Source: Sciurus carolinensis (lineage: Eukaryota > Chordata > Mammalia > Rodentia > Sciuridae). From it: DNA of 64,000 bases. The stretch's first letter is position 1; every line of letters starts with the position of its first letter. The stretch covers positions 134,795,035-134,859,034 of the forward strand of contig NC_062222.1 of NCBI RefSeq assembly GCF_902686445.1. Reading direction: 5' to 3'. Made by a program: the position numbers and the translations under genes. The notes beneath the pieces are model-generated. The model worked only from the letters and a program-made list of their open reading frames with translations, was not told where the DNA came from and searched no databases. Positions 46,354-55,500 of this stretch are shown one piece after another.

Positions 46354-46454
46354 TTCAAGTTCTCCCCATTTGTAAAGCAAAGGGTTAAGCCAATAAGAAG
46401 AGACCCAAGTCCCTTCCAGGGGTAGAATTCCACGAAACCACAGGTATGGTCCAA

Positions 46455-46602
46455 AAGAACACTCAAGCACACCCTGTCCATTATTGCCACTAAACCTTTG
46501 CATGTGGGGGTGACAAGGGCTGCAATGTGAAGAACACCCAAGCACACCCTGTCCATTATTGCCACTAAACCTTTGCATGTGGGGTGCAAGGGCTGCAATG
46601 TG
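46455..46602 (+). repeat. tandem duplication, 75-bp unit
   Basis: Copy 1 (46455-46529) and copy 2 (46530-46602) share 'caagcacaccctgtccatta' and 'ttgccactaaacctttgcat'. They differ by one substitution and a few bases of indel near 'gtgggggtgacaagg' / 'gtggggtgcaagg'. Confidence 0.92.
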
Positions 46603-46924
46603 CTTTCAACCTCTCCTTTGACCCCTGCACAAGCACTTGGGAGTAAGTGCCCCTATTTCCACTTAACAGATGAGCAAAAGCAGGGCTCAGAGAACTGCAG
46701 CCAAGCCTCTGCCTCTCAGTTCCAGACTTTCTCACCCCACTCAGTACATCACCTGCACTGTTCAAACAGCATTCTCTAACTTGAATGAATACCACTTGTC
46801 AGAAACCATGCTAGACACAGGGAGGCCGGCCCAGTGTGAACAAGTCCCCACGGGGGGCCTTTTCTGCAGAAAGGCTTCTAAGAGCACACGGCGTCTCTCT
46901 TCCCTCCCCTTCTCAGAGGTAGGT

Positions 46925-47110
46925 GCTGCAAAATCTTCTGACATTTGCTGAGTACCAACCGTGTGTCAAGCCCTCTCATCGGTGGTTAACACGTTTCTAC
47001 CCCAGTAACCCTCTGGACTCCCAAGTTAGATTCTACACCATTCCCTTTTCACACGTGACACAGGCACAAAGAGGTTAAGTGACTTGCACCAGGTCTCACG
47101 TCCAGTTAAT
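46925..47110 (-). repeat. MIR remnant (inverted)
   Basis: 'gacatttgctgagtaccaac' and 'gaggttaagtgacttgcacc' are inverted MIR landmarks at the edge of the CpG island. Confidence 0.65.
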
Positions 47111-47442
47111 GACAACCCCGACTGGCACGCGGGTCTTTCGTCGGTGCTCTCGACCACCGGTCCTAAGGCCTCTCCTTAGGGGCCGAGCTCCCGAGACTCG
47201 CAGAGTCTTGTTCCCAGCGTGCAGCAAGCCAGATCCCAGCGCGGCGGGATGCAACCGACCCGGTTTGGTCAGGGCCGAGGGCCTCTGCGTTTTAAACCCG
47301 GGACGAAACGGCCACCCTAAGCCCGGGGCTCCTCAGTCCCGGGTGCGCAGTCTGACGCAGGAGCCCGCCGAGGGGCCGACGGTGCAAACGCGGGTGCGGC
47401 CGCAGCCCTCCTCCTCGGAGACCCCTGGCCGCCGCCGCTCAC

Positions 47443-47580
47443 CTCGGCCGGCGCCTGCCAACGGTTTCAACCGGCAGCCAGGAGCACGTGGAGCCGCCGC
47501 GGCCCGCCAGCGCCGCCGCAGCCTCTCGAACTTGCCGGGGCAGAACTCGCTTCGGAACCGCCCCGCGCGCCTGCGCGCCG
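47443..47580 (-). other. LYAR: probable LYAR non-coding first exon
   Basis: On the minus strand GGCCGAG is followed by GTGAGC at 47442, an excellent donor inside the CpG island. It pairs with the acceptor at 41248 and gives a 6.2-kb first intron. The upstream boundary near 47580 is a guess from the promoter motifs. Confidence 0.6.
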
Positions 47581-47649
47581 CGGCCACGCCCCGGCGGAAG
47601 TGATGCCACCGGAAGCTGGGCGGCCGGCGGCGAGGGGGCGTGATTGGGA

Positions 47650-47740
47650 AGGTCCGGCGGCGCCTGCAGCCCGGCCGGGGCGCTGAGGGCCTGGGCGGCA
47701 GGTGAAGAGGCGGCCGCGGGGCGGGGAGCGGCCTCCGAGG
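47650..47740 (+). other. ZBTB49: candidate ZBTB49 non-coding first exon
   Basis: Two plausible donors on the plus strand are GGCAG/GTGAAG (junction 47701/47702) and CCGAGG/GTAAGG (47740/47741). Either could splice to the exon-2 acceptor at 52354. The start point and the donor actually used cannot be fixed from sequence. Confidence 0.4.
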
Positions 47741-48084
47741 GTAAGGTGCCGCCGGCCTCAAGAAGGCGACTGGGACCCGCGCAGGCGGAGCGGCCCGGCG
47801 GGAGGCCGGGGCCCCCGAGCGCTTGGGCGCGCCGCCTCGGCGTCGGGGCCTGAGAGGGTGGACTCGGGCAGGCGGCCCAGCGCGACTCGAGCACGCCCGC
47901 TCCGCGCCCGCAGTGCCCGGCACCGCAGGCCGCTTCGGCACCCCGCGGGCCCGGGCCTGCGAGCCCGCCCCGTCCTGGCTGCCGGCCCCGCCCGGGTGCC
48001 GCCCTCACTTCCCGTCCCGTCCACGCCGAGGTTGGGGAGGTGCCTCAGACCACGGAGCTCACCGCCTGCCTCGGCCTCGCCGTT

Positions 48085-48190
48085 TTGCATCTGTAAAACG
48101 GGTATGATCGCAGTCCTGCATCCTTCCATAGGACTCCCGAGTTGGGAGCCCAATCTCTGCCATTTAGTAGTTGCTCAATAAAGGTTAGCT
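48085..48190 (+). repeat. MIR remnant
   Basis: 'tgcatctgtaaaacgggtat' and 'agttgctcaataaaggttag' are MIR 3' landmarks at the other edge of the CpG island. Confidence 0.65.
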
Positions 48191-48371
48191 GTTCTCCACC
48201 CTTACGGTAGGGTCTGCCTTCGGCGGTGGCCACTAAGTATTTGTTGCCTAAATAGGGGAATGAAAGTTGAATGAGGTATCAGCAAAGTGTTATGGAAAAC
48301 ATTAACCCCGCGCGGTGTGTGTGGGTGATAGGAAGGCTTCTCGGAAGTGAGCGGGGTTGGTCCTGGAAGAG

Positions 48372-48715
48372 CAGACGTGGACTGCCATAACAATACCAAC
48401 TGGCTGAGACTACATTCATTTTCTCACAGTTCTAGAAGCCAGAAGACAAAGATCAAGGGGTAGCAGGTTTGCCTGTTCCCGAAGCCTGTCTCCTTGGCTT
48501 GCAGGTGGCGTCTTTGTGCTTGTGCTCACATGGTCTCTCTTCTGTGCTCTTGAATCTCTATGTCTCTCTGTTCAGTTACCCTCTTCTGTAAGGACATCAC
48601 TCAGACTGGAGTAGGGCCCACCTCATGGCCTGGGTTTTAACTTCCTTACCTCTTCAAGGCCTGATCTCCACACAGTCACATTCTGCGACACTAGGAACAC
48701 AGTTGAGCCCATAAC
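48372..48715 (-). mobile_element. MLT1-type MaLR LTR (inverted)
   Basis: 'ctgccataacaataccaact', 'ttctcacagttctagaagcc', 'tctccttggcttgcaggtgg' and 'cagttgagcccataacaagg' match an inverted MLT1 LTR end to end. Confidence 0.8.
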
Positions 48716-49029
48716 AAGGAATTTGCCAGCAGGACGAGGAGGCGAATATTTGCCATCAGAAATGATGAAAATGATTGAAAAGCAGGGTCCTCCGGGTTTT
48801 GGTTTTTTTGGTGGTTGTTTTTGCACAGGGCACATATAAGTGTGTCATTCTTGTGCTGTCCTGCATTTTCATTTGACCCCCAAAAATTCAAAGAGGATAA
48901 CCCCTCTTCATTCTTGGTCTAACAAACTTAAGTCTCAAGTTCAGCACTGATATCTCTTCCTTCAGAAAGTTTTCCTTTGACCCTTCCCCTAACTTGTTGT
49001 CTTCCCAATTTAATCATGCTTATCAGTGC

Positions 49030-49140
49030 TGTACTTGTTTTCCCCACTAGACCGATGCTGCATGAAGGTGTGGAGCCTGTCAGAGTTGCTCACCACTGTA
49101 CCCTCAGCACCTGGCAGACAGTGGGTAAAATTAAGTAAAT
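49030..49140 (+). mobile_element. L2 3'-end remnant
   Basis: 'gctcaccactgtaccctcag' and 'cacctggcagacagtgggta' are L2 3' landmarks. Confidence 0.6.
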
Positions 49141-49379
49141 GATGGAAAACTGAGAGCCAAGCCTGTGGAGGCCAGGAAACAGATCCTGTTCAATTTGCCG
49201 GCACTCCATCTTCACAAGCATATCCTGTACATACTAGGCATACAATATCTGTTTAACTGATTTGACCTTCTGAGTATGACAGAGTCAACCTAAAGCCAAG
49301 AGAAGACTGAAGGCTTGTTTGCTTGAAACTAGGGCTTTTGTCACTGGTGTGGGGTGAGGGATTAGAAATAAGCCATTTG

Positions 49380-49730
49380 AAAGTGCTATGTATACATAAT
49401 GGAGTTTTATTGACCCATAAAGAAGAATGAAATATGTCATTTACAGGAAAATGAATGTGACTTGAGAGATTTGTATAAAGTAAAAGAAGCCAAACTCAAA
49501 CTCAAAGGTCATATGTTTTCTTTCATATATGAAAGGTAGATAGAGAAAGAGGGACGATCTCATGAAATAGAAGGGAAACCAGTAGAGTAGAAGAAAGGAA
49601 CCAGGGGGAGGGAGGAGGGGCAGGAAAGGGGAAATAATGGAGAATGAAATTGACCAAATTATATAACATGCATATACAAATATATCAGTGAAAATACCAC
49701 TTAGGATCTTCTGAGGAAAGCTTGGTATTG
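49380..49730 (+). mobile_element. L1 3'-end fragment
   Basis: 'tgtcatttacaggaaaatga', 'ggtcatatgttttctttcat', 'gaaaccagtagagtagaaga' and a purine-rich G tract typify the L1 3' UTR in squirrels. ZBTB49 intron 1. Confidence 0.75.
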
Positions 49731-50268
49731 AGCTTTGGACATTAAACTTTGAACCCTTGGAGAAGGGTCCAAATCTATTAATGGCTCCACTGAAAAACTT
49801 TGACAAACTCTTCCATTTGTATTAGACCAACTGGTAGAATTGCACACCCGCCCCCCCATCCCCCTGCAAACAAGGACTTTGCTGCAGGAGCTTTCTCTGC
49901 AGGTTAAAGTTCCATTCTTGTTCCCTTTAGAAGCACTTTTTCATTCATATACTACCCAAACTTTTTCTTCCATTTTTCTTTTTTCCTCTTATTTCCATAG
50001 TTTGATGTCATTCTGACAAAGCCAATTTTCTACCTTTATATTCCTGGTATAGATCTGTAGCTTTTAGGAAAAGAAAAAACCTTAGAGTCATCTAGTCCAA
50101 GGAGGGACCCCTCCATTTTTACAACTGAAGCAACTGAGGCCTAGAGTCTCCTTCCATCTGAGAGCTACATGGTGAGCTCTGCTAGGTACAAGACACTACT
50201 GGGTACCAGAGGTACACTGATCTGTAACAGATATGTGGTCCCTGTTTTGCCACAGAAGACTTAGTCGT

Positions 50269-50628
50269 TGCTATGGTTTGAGTCTTATTTGTTCCCCAAA
50301 GGCCCACATGTTGAATACTTGTTACCTAGACTGGTGCTGTTGGGCAGTGGTGAAAACAGGAGGGAGGGGCCTTATGGGAGGCCTCCAGGTCATTAGGGGT
50401 GTGCCCTTGAAGAGAATGGGGGGCCCAACCTTCTTCCTCTACACTATGGTCATGAGGTGAGAAGTTTTACTCCATCATGGGTTCTTGCCAGGTTGTGCTG
50501 CCATAAGCCCAAAGCAATGGGGCCAACCCATCATGAATTGAAACCTCTAAAACTGAGCCAAAGTGAACCTTTTCTCTTCGTAAGTTGATTATCTCAGGTA
50601 CTTTCTATAGTAGCAGAAAGCTAAGTCA
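50269..50628 (+). mobile_element. MaLR solo LTR
   Basis: TGCTATGGTTTGAGTC start, 'gggtgtgcccttgaagagaa', 'actgagccaaagtgaacctt' and 'cagaaagctaagtca' end. ZBTB49 intron 1. Confidence 0.8.
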
Positions 50629-51059
50629 CACCAAGTTTGCAGTAAACATGGACGAAATCCCTGTGTTTCTTCTGTCACACCCCAGCACCTTGTATGCCAC
50701 ATATTCGTCCTGAATTGTACAGAGACTTCATGTAGTGCTTGTCTATGGGATTACCTGAACAATCAGGGATAGGCAGTAAAGTGAAGAGGCATCTGATTTG
50801 GTCAAGGAAAGCTTTTGCTAGTGACTTTAAGAACTATTTTATCTCACAATTTGATGTTTTAGGAATTCAGGCAGATCTGCAGGACAGGCTACCCTGGAGC
50901 CCTTCTCTCTCTCCAGGTGTTCTATCCAGATGGACATCCCACAGCTGACTGAGGCTTCCCAGAGCCAGTGTTCCAAAAGATGGGAAGTAGAAGCTGTCAG
51001 CTCTTACGGCCTGGGCCTGGGAGTGAGCAGTATGTCCCATTGTCTAGCTGTCACTCTTT

Positions 51060-51180
51060 AGGTGTGTACTGTACACTTACTTTGTTGTCCTCACTAGAGT
51101 TTCAGCTTCATGAGGGTAGGGACCCAGTGTGTTTTTTTCTTTGCTATTAACCCATAGCCTATCACTCAGTAGTCACTATA
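51060..51180 (+). mobile_element. L2 3'-end remnant
   Basis: 'gcttcatgagggtagggacc' and 'taacccatagcctatcactc' recall the L2 3' end. Confidence 0.5.
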
Positions 51181-51231
51181 GTTGCCATATGATTAAATTT
51201 TCTGTGTACACATAATGGTTTCCTATCTGTT

Positions 51232-51567
51232 GGTCAGCCTTTTGTTGTTGTGACAAAATATATGAGAAAATCAACTTAAAGTGGGAAAGGTTTATTTTGG
51301 CTCACAGTGTCAGAGGTTTTAGGCCCAGGTCGTTTGGTTCCGTTGTTTCTGGGCCTGTGGTGAGGCAGAACACCATGGTGGGGCGAGTGTGTCAGAGCAG
51401 AGTGGCAGGAAGCAGAGCAAGAGCGAGAGCAAGGCCAGGGACAAAGCATACTGTTCAAGGGGACCCTCTCAGTGACCTACTTCTTCCATGGAGACCTTGC
51501 CTCCTGTTTCTACCACTAGCTGGAACACATGAGCCTCTGCAGAACATTCCAGATCCAGATTATAGCA
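51232..51567 (-). mobile_element. MaLR solo LTR (inverted)
   Basis: 'tggtcagccttttgttgttg', 'ttattttggctcacagtgtc', 'ggcctgtggtgaggcagaac' and 'cattccagatccagattata' are the inverse of the LTR family at 50269. Confidence 0.85.
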
Positions 51568-52064
51568 CTGTCTCATTGGGAGTCAGAGTCAGGGGTCTTA
51601 ACAGGGCCTGTGAGGCTCAGCGTGGCCAGACGCCCGTCCACTCTAAGATGCCATCTTTACCACTCAGTCACACTCTTCAGGCCCAGCGAGCTCCTGCCTC
51701 AGAGACCTGCTGCTTACTAGTCTGTCTGCCCTAGATACCTGCATGGCTCCTTCCCTTACTCCTCACGTCTCATCAGAGAGGCACAAAGGCCCACGAGATC
51801 CAACACGCCACCTTGTGCCTCTTGTTGTCTGGCGATGTTCTTTATTTTGACTTGCACCTCATTTCCCCAGACAGGCTCCTGATTTTCCCCAGCTTCCAAT
51901 TCCCTGATCCTTATGTTAGGGGTTTGACAGATACGGTTTAGATCTTAACTCGTTGACTTCTTAAAACCTTTTATGGATATAGGTGTATTGTTTTATTTTT
52001 TAATTTAACATATTCCTGAGTAGACCAAGAGAGGTACATGTAAAATCATGGTTATAGTCCAGAT

Positions 52065-52235
52065 TTACACTGTCAAATAGTGGCCATTTAAATACAAACT
52101 TGTAAGATGACATTTCAGTTCCTCAGTGATGGTTCAAGGGAACAGTTGTCTCATGTTGCCAAAGGCTACTGTGTTGAGTGCCCAATAGAGAACATTTCCA
52201 TCTGAGCAGCACTGTTCTAGATTATGCCAAATCAC
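52065..52235 (+). mobile_element. hAT-type non-autonomous DNA transposon remnant
   Basis: 'cactgtcaaatagtggccat', 'tttcagttcctcagtgatgg', 'tagagaacatttccatctga' and a terminal 'gcagcactgttctaga' occur in the order expected of a Charlie-related element. It ends about 120 bases before the ZBTB49 exon-2 acceptor. Confidence 0.6.
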
Positions 52236-52354
52236 AGCTTGACGGGGTGTGTTCGGGCTGCAGCTGAAGGAGCGTTGCGACAGGGAAGTGCAGATGAGTG
52301 TATGGCGGGGGCCGCCTCGTGCCCGTGTGGTGTTGAGTCTCCTCTCTGCTCCAG

Positions 52355-52521
52355 GTCTCATGGTTTAGCATGGACGCTGTTGCTGTCCACAGCTGCCATC
52401 TCCTGCAACAACTGCATGAGCAGCGCATTCAGGGCCTGCTTTGCGACTGCATGCTGGTGGTGAGAGGGGTCTGCTTCAAAGCACACAAGAACGTTCTGGC
52501 CGCCTTCAGCCAGTATTTCAG
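52355..52521 (+). CDS. ZBTB49: ZBTB49 exon 2 with start codon
   Basis: Acceptor CTCTCTGCTCCAG precedes 52355. Fifteen bases of 5' UTR lead to ATG at 52370 (A at -3, G at +4). It codes residues 1-50 and two bases of Arg51. The donor is GTGCGT. Confidence 0.95.
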
Positions 52522-55500
52522 GTGCGTATCATGCTGTCTCCCAGCTGTGGGGATGGCCATTCTAGCATGGAGGTGTTTTGATCACATTTTTCTGCCTTCT
52601 TGGGTTTGACTGTCCTTATCTTTTTATGCCACATGGGGGTTTGTGAGGGGTTTTTATTTTAATTTTTAGTTCAACTTAATGTGATTGCTGCTTTTGTGTT
52701 CAGAGTCACCCAAAGGAAAAACTGCTCTTAACTAAAAAGTGTATCTGGGATGATTGAAAGTCAGTCGGTACTTTGTTTTTCATTTTAATACTTCCAATTA
52801 ATTTCAGTCTTCTGCATATATCTTCATTTTAGGATAAAATGATTGAGGAATTGAATTCCTGGTAAGAATTTTTCTGTGATAAGAAATCAGAGTTGAGGCC
52901 AGGTGAGGTGGTACATGACTGTAATCCCAGCTTCTTGGGAGGCTGAGGCAGGAGGATCACCAATTGGAGGCCAGCCTGGGCAACTTAGCAAGACCCTGTC
53001 TGAAAATAAAATTTAAAAAGGGCTGGGGACAGCTCAGTGGTAAAGTGCTTGCCTATCATACAGGAGACCCTGATGTTCAATCCCTAGTGCTATAAGGAAA
53101 AAAAATCAGTGGGAAAACATTCTATGTGCTGTTTTCATTTTCCTTTTTTCATTTTTTTTTTATTTCTTATTTGAATGTTCTAAGAAAATCTTTGTTTTGA
53201 ACTCAACTTATTTTTCCCTGTAATCGTTTTTACTTATGTGAAAGGTTTATTCATTAATACTGAATAACACCAAATAGTAGTTTCAGTGTACTTAACATTA
53301 TTAAAGTTATGTATTTTACATAATTTAGTTTTCTGCTAAGCAGGTTTATCTCTCTTTAAACACAATAATTTCTTTTTTCTAAGTTTTTTTGGTGGTTAGC
53401 AGAATACGTACCATTTTACTGCTCTAGTAAGCAATATCTGGAACATGATTTGCTCTTTCCCTTATAAAAGCCTGAATCATGAAAGAAGTCTGTTACAGTC
53501 CACACACTGCATATCCTCATGAGCCAGCTCATGAAGCTGGGCAGCAGGTTTTGTTCATATGCAAAATGCCCCCAGACCCTTTTGCTTTGCCATCACCTGC
53601 TTCTTCTGTCTTCCCAGGAAGGGAAAAAGAAGAGTTAGGTCTCTCTGTTGTGTGGCTGTTTTGAGCTGAAGTAATTCAGAACTGAAGGATGTTTTAGGGA
53701 AACATAACGTTTTGTATTGACAAAATGTCTTCAACAAGGTGCAGGACAGTTTACTAACTCATCTGATAATGTTACACACAATACCAGTTTCTTCACTGTG
53801 AACTTGACTTGTACCCAGAAAAAAAGCCTGGGTTTTATAGCGTCCTTTTTTTAAATTCATTACTCATGCGGTGTTTCTTACTATTGGCTTATGGACCATT
53901 GGGTTGCTGAAAAACTTATGTAATTTGGTCATTTACTGATTACAAAGTGAATGTGTACCAAGGGTTGTTTTAATATAGCTGTTTTTATTTTTAGAAATTT
54001 TTAAGGCACTTAGATGTGAAGATATTCGTGTATGTTTTATAGTCTGAAATATATAATTTGTCAAACTAAACATGTAATATTCAAAAGTAATTCTTTAGTT
54101 TTTTTTAATCGAATGTAATATATGGATAATTGCATTTTGAAAAGATATTTAGAGCATTCTCATCTGTTAAGTAATCACGTTCAGAATAATTTTCAGATCT
54201 TTATTTCTAATTCACCAGCTATATTGCTATGTGTGGTTTTTTTTTTAATTTGCAAATATATTTCAGAAATTTACTTTTGAGACATATTTTTGAAGATTAA
54301 ATACCCAACACAGTAATTTAATTTGTCTGCATTGCTTAATTGGTTGGTTTGTCAAACTGGTATAGAGGATTGAGACATTTTTAGGATAAAAGTCTTGACA
54401 TTCACAGGAGGATAGTATTTTTTAATATTAAATATGAATGTTATACAAAAAAGCAGATTGTAAGAGTAGTTCTCATCATAAATGGATATCTTTTTTTTTT
54501 TTTTTTAAATCAGGAGCCTCTTTCAGAATTCTTCAAGCCAGAAGAATGATGTTTTTCACTTGGATGTCAAAAATATCAGCGGCATAGGGCAGATCCTGGA
54601 CTTCATGTACACTTCTCACCTAGATTTGAACCCAGACAATATACAAGTAATGCTGGACACAGCACAGTGTTTGCAAGTTCAGAATGTTCTGGATCTGTGC
54701 CACACATTTTTAAAATCAGCCTCTGAACAGCCCCCTGGCATGCCTTGTGACAGTGCATTCTCCCTGCAAAGCACTCTGACCCCGGATGCCACCTGTGTTA
54801 TGAATGAAAACTACCCTCCTCACTTGCTGCAAGAGTGTTCCGCAGGGGCCCAGCAGGCGAAAGTTCTGGATGAACCGCATCCTCATGCTCCGTCAGTCAG
54901 TCTACATCATTCCACAGGTGAAATGGCCAAACAACCCCCCAGTGCTTTAGGCAGCAGCTGCACAGAGCTCCCTTGCAAACAGCCAAGCTACTATTATAAA
55001 CTCAGAGACTTCTACAGTAAGCAGTGCTGTAAACAAGCCGCTTGTCCCAACCATGAGCGAGGGACAGAGCAGCCTTTTGCCTTCACTTCCTCTGCAGAGC
55101 TCACTGTGGTGGAAAGCCAGTCTTGTGCTGTCAGTCATTCTGAGTGTCTCCTGGAGTCCTCCGAGCACTTGCCTTCAGCCTTCCTGGCCCACCCGCCCAC
55201 TGACTCCACCCCAGACCCTGAGTCAGATGGCCCCTGCCAACAACCTACCAAACAGATGAGGCTCAAAAAGGCTATTCACCTGAAGAAACTCAATTTCTTG
55301 AAGTCCCAGAAATCAGCAGAGCAGGCATCTAAACCCAAGTTGGATTATGGTTTAACAAAGAGGACAGAATCTGCCAGTGAAAATATGGTAGAGGAAGCTG
55401 GCAGCCGAAGTACTGAAGAAAAAGAAAGTGAAGAACTCAATTCCGAGAATTTTAATTGTGTTAGTGCAGTGGAGCTATCCGAAGCCCCTGCCCCACTGGA

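Larger units (their letters stand above)
47120..48080. promoter_or_regulatory. bidirectional CpG-island promoter, LYAR / ZBTB49
   Basis: A kilobase of very CpG-rich DNA separates the divergent genes. The LYAR donor (47442, minus) and candidate ZBTB49 donors (47702 or 47741, plus) are only about 260-300 bases apart, leaving a core promoter around 47580-47660. That core has ETS-type sites CGGAAGTG (47595-47602) and ACCGGAAGC (47608-47616) and an inverted CCAAT box (GATTGG, 47642-47647). There is no TATA box. ETS, CCAAT and GC-box motifs are typical of bidirectional mammalian promoters. Confidence 0.82.

Noticed and set aside
46455..46602. CRISPR-like direct repeats
   Set aside because: Only two copies, no spacers, vertebrate genome; it is a simple tandem duplication.
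47333..48181. Overlapping 130-200 codon ORFs on both strands in the LYAR/ZBTB49 island
   Set aside because: All are Pro/Arg/Ala/Gly-rich products of high GC content; several frames are open at once, which argues against coding.
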